Of a stretch of 64,000 nt of DNA, positions 21,749 to 30,984 are shown piece after piece (within the stretch, counting starts at the first letter, position 1; the number at the start of each line of letters is the position of its first letter). The DNA is taken from assembly GCF_003597395.2 (NCBI RefSeq), contig NC_133771.1:133134462-133198461 (forward strand), written 5' to 3'. This DNA is from Chelonoidis abingdonii (taxonomy: Eukaryota; Chordata; Testudines; Testudinidae). The notes under the pieces were generated by a model. It was not told where the DNA came from and did no database searches. It worked only from the letters and a program-made list of their open reading frames with translations. The position numbers and the translations under genes are program-made.

Positions 21749-22120
21749 AAAATCCTTACCCTATTGAAGTCAATGGGAAAACTCCCACTGACTTCCGTTG
21801 GATAGAGATTTCACCCTATGTCATGGCAAATAAACAATACTTAGATAAATGTGATATTAAACAAATAATTTCTGATAGCACATCCTCTGCTCACATGCCC
21901 TGTTTATACCACATATCTTTATGCATCTCATGTTCCATCAATGTTGACCTCAGCACTAAAGGAGGAGAGTGGACCAGAATGTTAAGTGTGTGGGCAGCAT
22001 GGAGAGAAATGCTCAGTGTAATTGAAAGGTTTCTTTATTACAGTATCACCTTTCATTACTTTTCTGCCTGTATGAATTGCATCTGTGTGGTCCAGGCTGC
22101 CAAGTGCTCCTGGTAAATTG

Positions 22121-22309
22121 TAAAAGCAGCAGAGAATCCTGTGGCACCTTATAGACTAACAGACGTTTTGGAGCGTGAGCTTTCGTGGGTGACGAAGTGG
22201 GTATTCACCCACGAAAGCTCACGCTCCAAAACGTCTGTTAGTCTATAAGGTGCCACAGGATTCTCTGCTGCTTTTACAGATCCAGACTAACACGGCTACC
22301 CCTCTGATA
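22121..22309 (-). mobile_element. Foldback tRNA-derived SINE (turtle family), locus 2
   Basis: Same family as 14787-14978, reverse orientation. The head, complement of TATCAGAGGGGTAGCCGTG, is at 22309. Arms 22121-22191 and 22206-22276 form a perfect 71-bp inverted repeat around a 14-base loop. Flanking duplications CTGGTAAATTG at 22110-22120 and 22310-22320 are identical, so the whole foldback unit appears to have inserted once. Both arms carry GAGCGTGAGC where locus 1 has GAGCATGAGC in both arms, so the second arm was probably copied from the first within the same molecule. The loop junction differs from locus 1. Confidence 0.9.
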
Positions 22310-22320
22310 CTGGTAAATTG

Positions 22321-23499
22321 TGTGTCTGTTGCCATTTTTAGCAGTAAAGATACAGGTTGGTGAGACTATTCGGTAGAATGGACCATACAAAGAGATTTGT
22401 TCATACAGAGAAGGGTTAAAGGCTGTAAAGAATGACACATTTCTTTAAAGTTTGTCAGGCAGCAATTTGAATTTGGAATATTTCAAACAGTTCTTCCCCC
22501 TGCCTCATATTGCAGATGGTTTTTCAATCATTCATTGACTGATTTTTCAGGGCCTGCAACTGACGCTAATCACTGTGAGCTTAAGTTTGCACACAGCTGC
22601 AATGAAGGAGCTCAACCGGCTACAAGGGAGTTACACCAGTTTTACCCTGGTATAACTGAGAGAAGAATTCACCTTATGGTGAATATATTAGGGGTGACAA
22701 AAATGCGACATCTATCAGAAAAACATGTAGCAAATAGCCCATCTCCCAGTAAGAAATGAAAAATAACATCTCGCACTGTTGGCAGAGCCCATATTAACAA
22801 CTCAGGTGTCATATGGGCCAATCCTGCCAACTACAGAGCAGCACCAATGAGGTGTGCTGTGTGCCTTCAACTCATATTGACCAAGCAGGATCAGGCCCAT
22901 AGCTTTGTACTAGGGCACCATAAAAGTGTGAGAAAACTTAAGACAACTGACAGGATCTTAACCCATAAGAATGCAGTGGGTTAATCACCTAAAATCCAAC
23001 CGAAGGATGAGAGTTTCAAAAGCACATAACGAGTCTTGTGCTTCTAAGACACTTGAAAGACAACAGGATTTCTGAATGGGCAGTCCAGAAATGAAAAGAG
23101 AAGGAAAGGAAAAAGCATAGTCTTGTGGTTAAAGCATGAGACTAGGATTCAGCAGCTCTGGATGCAATTTACAGCTGTGCAACTAACTGATATTTTGGTT
23201 TATTTTGGGTCAAGTGGAAACTAATGTTTTTTAGTGAACTGTTTTCAGTTACTTATAACTTTGTCTGTTTGGGCTAAAATTTTCCATGTCAGGAATCTGA
23301 CTCAGGCTGATTTTTTATTTATTTAGAAAATTTCAGACCAAATGGCTTAGCCGTTTCCAAAGATTCTGGTGACCTTTTCTTTGAAAAACTCTAGCACCTC
23401 CATTCGTTGGAGCACGGACTTGAAATCTGACAGCAGTGGCCTTTGTATCAGGTGGCCAAATTTATCCAAGTTATAAACCTTTGAAAAACTGCTGTTTGA
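22321..23499. other. Intergenic, no gene recognised
   Basis: AT-rich DNA. At about 23115-23190 TCTTGTGGTTAAAGCATGAG with CAGCTCTGGATGCAATTTAC resembles the tRNA-derived head of a MIR/CORE-SINE (low confidence). At 22590-22670 the words GTTACACCAGTTTTACCC belong to an old dispersed repeat also seen near 53400 and 59940. Confidence 0.45.
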
Positions 23500-24340
23500 A
23501 TGTGCTCAGTAGACACAACTTAGATTTTGGCAACTAAATTCCCTGAAGATTCTGTTTGCACTGAGCATGCTCCAGCCTGATGCTGAGTAGGAATTTTCCT
23601 GCAATTGCAGCTCTGGGCTCCTACAGGTTCTGTTGGCTCTGGGCACCTGAATGACCACCTGGCTGGGCCCAGGAAGTGTGGAGGATGAGGCTGTCTGATT
23701 CAAATGCAGAGGGGACAAGTGCAAGAGTTGGGGCGGGGGTGTAGAATTTGGAGCATGATATGGGGGAAAGAAACTGGGACTGAAGTCTGGCAGTGAGAAG
23801 AGAGAAATTGGGACAGGGAACTATGGGTGGTGGAGACAGGGACTGCAGGCTGGGGTGAGGGGAGACTGCAACTGGCTGGGCAAGGAGATTGGGAGACAGA
23901 GAGGGAAAGGAGGAGGGGCAGAAGCCAGTAGGTGGTGGGGAGACTGAGATTGGATAAGGAGCCAGAGGGATTCTGGGACAAGGATTGGGGGAGAAGCACA
24001 CATAATTTGGAGAAGGAGCCCAGGGAGGGAGATTGGAACTGGCAGCTGGTGCTGAAGGAGAATGTGGATAGGAGTGGCAACTGGAAACCAGGACTGGGAA
24101 GAAAGACAGATTGGATGAGGAGCTGGGAGGGAGGGAACTGGGACTGGCTGGAAAAGAAGACTGGGACCAGGAAAAGGTATGGAGGGGCAAGAGTAGGACT
24201 TTCTGAACAAAGAAACTGGGACTGCAGTCAGAAACCTGAAGAGTGCAGACTGGGACAGCCTAGGTAATGAGAACCGTGCTGAGAGGAGGAACCAGGAGTG
24301 AGAGACAGGACTGGGACCAGAAACTAGTTTGAAGGGACGA
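23500..24340. repeat. Purine-rich degenerate tandem repeat
   Basis: About 600 bases (23700-24310) are dominated by GGGACTGGGA, GGAGACTGGGA and GAAGGAG phrases with irregular spacing, preceded by TTTCCTGCAATTGCAGCTCT, which I associate with a turtle interspersed repeat. The strand bias keeps frames open on both strands (Pro/Ser-rich on the minus, Gly/Trp-rich on the plus), so the 111-189 codon frames here are composition artefacts. Confidence 0.5.
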
Positions 24341-24364
24341 TACCGGAAGGTGTCATGCTAGGGA

Positions 24365-24666
24365 CAGCGCTGGCTCCAGGCACCAGCGCTCCAAACGTGT
24401 GCCTGGGGTGGCAAGCCGCGGGGGGCGCCCTGCCGGTCCCTGCGAGGGCAGCAGTTAGGAAGCCTTCAGTGGCTTGCCTGCAGGAGGTCCGCCAGTCCCG
24501 CGGATTCGGTGGCAATTCAGTGGTGGGTACACCAGAGCTGGGAGACCGGTGGACCTCCTGCAGGCAAGCTGTCTAATATGCGGGACCAGGGACCTCCCGC
24601 AGGCGTGCCGCCGAAGGCGGCCTGACTGCCATGCTTGGGGCAGCAAAAAAGCTAGAGCCGCCCCTG
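24365..24666. mobile_element. Small non-autonomous hAT element, copy 2
   Basis: Starts CAGCGCTGGCTCC and ends TAGAGCCGCCCCTG, imperfect inverted repeats of the family seen at 3934-4258. Flanking 8-bp duplications are GCTAGGGA (24357-24364) and GCTTGGGA (24667-24674), 7 of 8 matching. The interior shares the GGACCTCCTGCAGGC and GCCTGCAGGAGGTCC phrases with copy 1, but the two have diverged extensively. Confidence 0.85.
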
Positions 24667-24674
24667 GCTTGGGA

Positions 24675-25219
24675 GCAATGTGCAGAAGAGTCTGTGCCAA
24701 CTCAAGCACTCTCCCCTTCCAATCCTGGAATGGAGCCCAAGATTCCTGAGTCTCACCATTCCTCTGCTGTCAGTATTATCTGTGAAGCCCACTGGGATGT
24801 GTTTCATCCCTCTCTAGTGCTAAGCCACACTGATGATGGTGACCTATCACTACTATCAGCTACTCCATTAACTTAAGTAGCAGAGGTCTTTGTGGTTGCT
24901 CTAAAGGTTCTAACCCTGCTGATGACCCAAATGGAAATCAGGATGAAACATGATGACATTTCTGGTTTTCAGTTTGCTTTTCTAAAAAACTAGGAATTCT
25001 CACACACAAAAACTTGATTAGAAGAACACTATTAAGTTTGCAAAGTCGAGCACTCACAAGTTAGGAAATATCAGAATTAACTTTAATTTGGGCCCCATGT
25101 ACATGTGCGTTATAATACATTCTTCAATTATATTATCACAAGCTCTTTCCCACCCAGCCCTGCCTCATTTAGTGCCCGAGATGAACCTGCTCTGAGGATA
25201 AATAAGGGCTGAGCAGTTT
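24675..25219. other. Intergenic, nothing recognised
   Basis: No gene, RNA or repeat with clear ends was identified. Confidence 0.5.
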
Positions 25220-25239
25220 AAAAAAAAAAAAAAAAAAAA
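25220..25239. repeat. Poly(A) tract, 20 bases
   Basis: Uninterrupted A20. No recognisable SINE or LINE body precedes it on the plus strand, so it may be a simple homopolymer run. Confidence 0.9.
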
Positions 25240-25374
25240 GGCTGTTGTCTATAGAACCTCTGTCTCATTTGTTGCAGAAGCAGGAAGGTGTGTAGTGAAT
25301 AAAGCAGAAAACTACAGGAAGGGAAAGGAGGGTCTCAAGGTTAAGGCAGACGAAGGCCGACCTAAAGAACAGGA

Positions 25375-25755
25375 ATCTGTCCCTGCCTTTGTCACAGAAT
25401 TCCTCTGTGATGCCCGGCAAGTTGCTTAACCCACATTTTTCACAGATAGTCACTAGTTGTATGGGCCTGACTTGGGACTCTGAGACCTAATGTGCAGACG
25501 TGCTGAGCACTCACAGCTGCAGCTGAAGTCAGTGGGAGCTGTGCTTCGAACATATGCAGGGTAATTACCATGGAAAAGTTAGCCCCTTCGTGTTTCATAT
25601 TGGGCACCTAGCATTCATGGATACTTTTTGCTACAATCTTTCTATGCTCTTGTTCCCTGTCTTTAAATGGGGACAATAAGACACTCATCTCATAGGGGAG
25701 CTGTGAAAATAAATGTGTTTGTGAAGCACTCAGATACTAGAGTGATGACCACTAC
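25375..25755 (+). repeat. MIR/CORE-SINE-like fossils
   Basis: The 25656-25740 stretch, with CTGTCTTTAAATGGGGACAA, CATCTCATAGGGGAGCTGTG and GAAGCACTCAGATACTAGAG, follows the order of the conserved 3' part of sauropsid MIR/CORE SINEs. TTCCTCTGTGATGCCCGGCA near 25400 may be its earlier part. Between them, 25497-25560 contains CTGAGCACTCACAGCTGCAG and GAAGTCAGTGGGAGC, an unrelated old palindromic repeat. Confidence 0.5.
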
Positions 25756-27000
25756 AGAAACCCCCCTGAGGATATTATTAATTCTGTCTGCAGAGCAAGG
25801 TTTGAATATTGTGCAGTAAATAAGGCTCAGGGCCACTCCCTGAACAATGAGGAGAAAAACAAAACATTGAATAGCTGCTCATTAATTGAGTACTGCCTGT
25901 CCTATGCAGGAAATGAGGCAGTGTTCTGAGGGAAAAAATAGAATGTGAAAATACAATTAAAGATGATCATAATACCTATGCACAAGGGAACAGAATTAAA
26001 TTTGCACAGGCATTCTTAATTCTGGCATTTCACAATGTTTGAGTGCCTGATTTTGCAACCTTATTAGTGCTATTTTGAGGTAGTTCTTGTGTGTATATTA
26101 TGCATGTACAGTGCTTAGAATATTGAGACTCCAGATGCTAACAGAATGTCAGCAATCATTATAAATGGCTTATTGTTTCAATTAGTGTCCGGACCATGGA
26201 GATATCTGCAGCTGTACAACTCAGAGAACCGCTGCTTGCTATGGGATCACTCCATGAAAAGAAACATGGCGTGGAACAGTTTCTTGTACCCAATGCTCAG
26301 TAAGGAATCCTCTGTTGGTTTTAGTAGGAGATAATAAACAACATTCCTTTATGCGGTTCCCAAAAGATAACCTACAAGAATGCAAAGCTAATGCTCTGTT
26401 ATTTTAATTTAATCATCAGGCATTTATTAAAAAGAGGCTGATAACCAAGCAGTTATACTGTATTTTCCCCAGAAACACATACCAAAATCCATGCAAGAAA
26501 TGTTTTGGCCAAATACTTTCTTCCCCTCTATGGTATACAGCCTTTCAAGTAACAGGCCAGGCAGTTACCTCATTGTGCTGGAAAAAAGTAAAGCTTTGGG
26601 TTTGTGTGAGCCAGCCAGATTCGTGTCCCCCCCCCCCCGCCCCCCGTTACAAGCCAAAGCTGAAATATTTCAGCAATGTACTGAAAACGATGGTTTCCAG
26701 CGTCAGGGTGCAACCTACCGAACAACAACAAAATAGGCCAGAGGGTCTGAACTTAGTGAACTGGGCAGCAGACAATACCCGGGGGAAACTACCTGTGCTC
26801 ACCTTACCCCTCTGCGTCGCGCTCATTAATGAGTATAAACCAACACGCACATGGTCGCCTATCTGCACATGTTGCATAGTCTCCAAGAAACTGCTGCAAA
26901 CCTCAGCGCTGAACGCAGACCAGAAATAATAAAAGCTACGTGTTCCTTCCTCCTACCCTCTCATTTCCCCCTTAAACCTTATTTTCAAAGGCTCTGGTGG
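25756..27000. other. Upstream flank of SMOC2, no gene recognised
   Basis: AT-rich sequence that rises in GC towards 26.6 kb. The one conspicuous site is the C-rich tract at 26627-26645. About 26085-26140 (GTACAGTGCTTAGAATATTG) may be the end of an old MIR-like repeat. Confidence 0.5.
26627..26645. repeat. C12-G-C6 tract upstream of the SMOC2 CpG island
   Basis: Twelve C, one G, six C. The minus strand is thus a long G run capable of quadruplex formation. It lies about 0.5 kb upstream of the CpG-rich block. A regulatory role is inference only. Confidence 0.85.
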
Positions 27001-27169
27001 CCACGAAGATGATTGGTGTATGTGTCTGTGTCCCCTGGAGCTAAGCTGGCTGGGTCAATCAATCAATCAATCAGCAGAGGATCAGTGAGTCTGGGAAGAG
27101 AAGCTGGAGGCTGGGCGAGGGAGAAGGGAAAGGCAAAAAGCAGAGTAAAGGGAAATAAAAGATTTGGGG

Positions 27170-27770
27170 TGGTTCACACGACATCACCAGCAGCAGCAGC
27201 TCCCGGGCTGTGTCCTGCAGCTCCAACCCCGCCAGCTGCTGCAGCGCAAGAGAGCACGTGCGAGCGGTGCCGCCCGGGTGCTGCCCCGGGGAAGACACAT
27301 AGGAACGGAGGCAGGCTCGTTGCCCGTTTTCATTGCCCCGTGGCTGCGGCCGGCGACCCTCCGGTGCCAAGGGAGAGAGGGGCGGCCAAGCGCAGCGGAG
27401 ACGCGGGGCAGCATCTGATCCGCTCCAGGGAAGCGGAGAAGCCGCACGCCCTGGCCCCGGAGCAGCAGGCGAAACTTCCCCGCAGCGCGTTGCGCGATCG
27501 CAGGGGAACCCGCCCCAAGGCTGGGGAGGCAGCTCCACGGCCAGAGGTGGGAAGCGTTCGAGCAGCCGGCGAGGGGAGGGGAGCGGAGGGAGCGCGCTGT
27601 CCCCCAGCCCCGCACTTCAGGGGGTGGGGAAAGAAGCCCTGGGCAAAGGGACCTCCCCGCAGGAGAGACTGAAAAGGAGCCAGAGAAGGGGGGGGAAGCG
27701 CGAGCCTAAGGAAAGTCCCCCTCCTCCCCCGCCAGCAGCGACTTTGCGGCTGTCCCGACTCCGGATCAGG
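27170..27770 (+). promoter_or_regulatory. CpG island: SMOC2 promoter and 5' leader
   Basis: GC and CpG content rise sharply here compared with the flanks. Visible sites include a GC box GGGGCGG at 27379-27385, an E-box CACGTG at 27255-27260 and G-rich Sp1/MAZ-like text around 27570-27590. No TATA box stands out, as is common for CpG-island promoters, so the start site cannot be placed. The plus strand has no ATG between 27023 and 27770, so translation would start at the SMOC2 ATG wherever transcription begins in this block. Long frames here are GC-driven. Confidence 0.8.
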
Positions 27771-27842
27771 ATGCGGCTCCTACTGCTGCTGCTCCCCGAG
27801 CTACTCCTCCTGGTGCCGGCTCAGAAGTTCTCCGCGCTCACG
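27771..27842 (+). CDS. SMOC2: SMOC2 exon 1 (coding part): signal peptide and mature N-terminus
   Basis: The 24 codons from ATG at 27771 give M-R, a leucine-rich core, then VPAQKFSALT, followed by splice donor GTAAGG at 27843, in phase 0. QKFSALT after a VPA signal-peptidase site is the mature N-terminus of SMOC2 as I know it; the paralogue SMOC1 differs here. SMOC2 (SPARC-related modular calcium-binding 2) is a secreted matricellular glycoprotein. It has a follistatin-like domain, two thyroglobulin type-1 domains, a SMOC-specific domain and a C-terminal extracellular calcium-binding domain, and acts in matrix and growth-factor signalling; all of these lie in later exons outside the window. 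The start is the first ATG in the CpG island, with A at -3. The frame stays open upstream to 27333 but contains no other ATG. The gene is partial here only because the window ends. Confidence 0.85.
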
Positions 27843-27965
27843 GTAAGGCAGACGCTCCCCTCTCCTCCCTCCCATCAGGTGGGCTTACCAAACAAGGACA
27901 ACCCTCGGAGCTCCCTAGTTGCGGCCAGCGCCGGGAGCGAGTGTGAACAGTTTGGGGGCGCGTAG

Positions 27966-30575
27966 GGCGCACCCCGAAAACAACAAATCCTGGACCTGAT
28001 CTCCTCCCCTCTCCCCTCCTAGGTCAGGCTAATGCGGAGGTTGAAGGAAGTGTACAGGTCTTAGAGGGTGGCTCCAGGTGACACTTCCCATGTAGGTTCT
28101 CTAACCTGTTGTAGTTCCAGAGATCAAACCTTCTCAGCCTGTCCTATGTGGACAAGGACTGATGCATTGCTATGTATTTCGGTAACTCGGTGGAGAGAGA
28201 AAATGAGACCCCTTTGCAGCTGACAATCCCTGGCAGAGATCAGGGAAGCTGACTTTAAATAAAGACAGCACTGCATTGCTGTTCACCTTGCCCGTAAAAC
28301 GAGCCCTGGTTAGAGAGAGACGCAAGCTGGAGAAACTAAATAAGAAACCTGCTAATGGATGATTTCCAATGGGTAAAGTGTGTGAGGGAAAATGATTTAG
28401 TAGGTCAGTAACAAGAGAATTCAGCACTGGAGTTTAGCCACAGATCAGGTAGGCATACAGGTTGAATTGTTGCTATGATGAAGACAGTTACCAGCCCTTC
28501 TGTACCATCTGCTGGGGATGACTGGGAGTCATTCCCATTTTTACCCAGGCCCCCCCGGCCGACCTCACCGAGGCCAGCCAGGAGCACTCAGGGGCTAATG
28601 ATGAAGACGGATATCAGTCACATTGTACAGTCTGCCATCCCAGGACAAATTCCTTCCCCTTTGCTTGTAATGTGCTAGGTAACTTTGCTGCTGCTGAAAC
28701 CCTTTTCTGAGCCTCCCTGAGACAAGATAAAGTGATGATGGGGGAAAAGAAGAAATAAAACCTCTCCCTCTTCTTGGATCTATTTTAGATTGAAAATTCT
28801 TCAAGGGTAGTCTTCGTGTGTATTGTACAACACAGAACATGGAGTAATACTCCATGAAATGTACCATTTGCATTTTCCAAGGAACAAGATTAGTTATTGC
28901 AGTTAAATGGAAATTTACTGGGGGTCTCCACAGAGCTTTAGTCTAGTATTATTGCCTTTATTATGTTGTAGAGGAATAACCCTTGCACTGAAGGCTGCAT
29001 TTGGAAATATGTGGATTATCTTTGGTGGACCATTTAAAGTATAAAGCCCCATGAAACGGCCCTTCTTAGCTATTCTGGAGCCCCTGATGCTAAACATGGG
29101 ACTATGTATAAGGATAGGTAAGCCAAGTCATTAGGATTGCTAAATAAGCCATAATTGCTTCTCTAGCCAAGATGTGAGGTTTGCAGCTAATAGCTCAGTT
29201 CAGTCTTCTTGTAGAGGTTGTAGTGTTTGCAAAACTATAATTAATGCAATCTGTAGAAATAAAAACATATTAACTGTGTTTTTAAATGAATGCTTGAATA
29301 AACATAAAGGGCAGCATACCCATTTTCAAGCAGTTAAGTGTTTGGGTAAAGGATATTCAGTTTGAAGGTTTGCAAAGGGAGATGTATTCTATTTTTATCT
29401 TAGACTTTCAGACAATGAATGTTTCTATAAGATAGTAAATTTCACACAGTGATATTTTCAGGGGCTTGGAGGTGTTGCTCATACCTGAAATTCTTTGTAA
29501 GGTGTCTTGTCTCCCTATCTAATTTATTGAAAATTATTTGTAGATTAGCAATTGCTAACTGAAACCACAAAGCTCACTCCACTTTTGCAAGCACAAAACA
29601 CATGAAATCAAGTGGAGTACCATAACACAACTTGGAAAGACTGATTTTTAAACTGCCCTCTCATGGTGAGAGAATTTTTGGGGAAAAAAGTTTTTCTTTC
29701 CTTGGCCTTTTCTTTCCTTATAAACATTTTAAATGATTGTGAATTAGAAAGACGACCAATCTTAGTCGTTCCATGTAACAGCAATTTCTGTTATATAACA
29801 CCTTCCATCCCAAAGGATCCTAAAGCATTTTACCACTAGATATATATACACTGCCACTGAAATTCAGCCATCTCTGGGGAGATGGATGATAGCTCTACTG
29901 AAGTGGAGGAAGTGAAAGTTTCGCCAAGGAGACTGGGGTAAACCACTGTCTTATGAGAATGTAATGTGTCATATAAGGCAAATATAACTTTGGTTTCACC
30001 TGAAAGACCTCCCTCTCCCAAATAAACTATATGGCACTCAATTTATATACCTTGGAAGGATGAAAAGCTAAGTCAATTCTGAAGGAATTTGAACTTGTGC
30101 TTCCAGAGGGGTGTTGAAGTTTGAAACTTGATGGTTAGGTTTGATCTACATTGGGCTTCTCACTGGTGGCAACCCGCTCTGGTATAGCTGCAACAGTGCT
30201 AACTCCTGGAGGCAGTGAACCTAAGCCAGTTCTTCACAGCAGTCCCTGTGGATGTGCTCTCACAGAGCTGGCCAAACATGTCGCTGTTTACATTAGAAAC
30301 CTTTAATCCATAAAGTAGGTAATAAACGCCTGGCTGCACATAGTTTGCAAACAGAAAATGTTAATCTTGTAAAAATTTCCCATAAAAATAAATCTTGGGT
30401 CTTCGGTTTTAGTACCACGTAGGGCGGAGTGTTATTCCTACAAAATATTTGGAGACATTCCTTATTAAAATGGAAAGTGAAATATCACAGCAACAGGTAG
30501 CTCAATCCTAAATCATTCTGTATTCTTCCTTACAGTCATTTGACTTGTAGTTCACAGAGTGTATCAATATGATAG
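27966..30575. other. Intronic, little recognised
   Basis: No exon recognised. About 29795-29840 (CATCCCAAAGGATCCTAAAG, CATTTTACC) resembles a decayed dispersed repeat whose usual text is AAAGCGCTTTACA. A small GC-rich patch at 28548-28580 (CCCCCCCGGCCGACCTCACC) stands out but has no assigned role. Confidence 0.45.
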
Positions 30576-30578
30576 TTA

Positions 30579-30981
30579 GGGTATGGCTACACTTGCAGCT
30601 GTACAGCGCCGGGAGTTACAGCAGTCTTCGTACAGCTGTGTAGGGAAAGCGCTGCAGTGTGGTCACACTGACAGCTACCAGCGTTGCAGTGTGGCCACAT
30701 TTGCAGCATTTGCAGCGCTGTTGGGAGTGGCTGAACAGGCATTCTGGGATACCTCTGAATACTTCTGGAGGCCAATTACAGTGCTTTTGGTGGCCACACT
30801 GGCGGAGCAGCGCTGCATCACCAGCGCTGCAATCGTTATACCCCAGGCAGAGCAGGATTACAGCCAGCGCTGCAGCCAGGGAGATGCAGCGCTGTATGTG
30901 CCTTGCAAGTGTGGACAGTGAGTAAGTTGCAGCGCTGGAAACCCACCACCAGCGCTGCAACTCTCCAGTGTAGCCAAGCCC
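30579..30981. mobile_element. Harbinger-like MITE with repeated AGCGCT palindromes
   Basis: Left end GGGTATGGCTACACT pairs with the complement of the right end, GGGCTTGGCTACACT, at 13 of 15 positions. TTA lies outside both ends (30576-30578 and 30982-30984), the TWA-type duplication of PIF/Harbinger elements. The 403-bp body contains eight exact AGCGCT palindromes, usually as CAGCGCTG. No transposase frame. The plus and minus frames of 88-114 codons are by-products of this composition. Confidence 0.75.
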
Positions 30982-30984
30982 TTA

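Noticed and set aside
23621..24210. Pro/Ser-rich minus-strand frames of 126-189 codons
   Set aside because: They are the complement of a purine-rich degenerate repeat; several frames on both strands are open for the same reason.
27013..27672. 219-codon plus-strand frame in the CpG island
   Set aside because: It has no recognisable domain, its start is not an ATG at the stated first base, and GC-rich leaders have few stops. It ends before the SMOC2 start and is in another frame.
27333..27770. In-frame N-terminal extension of SMOC2 exon 1
   Set aside because: The frame is open but begins at TTG and has no ATG before 27771. A signal peptide directly after that ATG fits the family.
30583..30960. 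Cysteine-rich frames of 112 and 114 codons
   Set aside because: Products of repeated AGCGCTGC words in a MITE, open on both strands.
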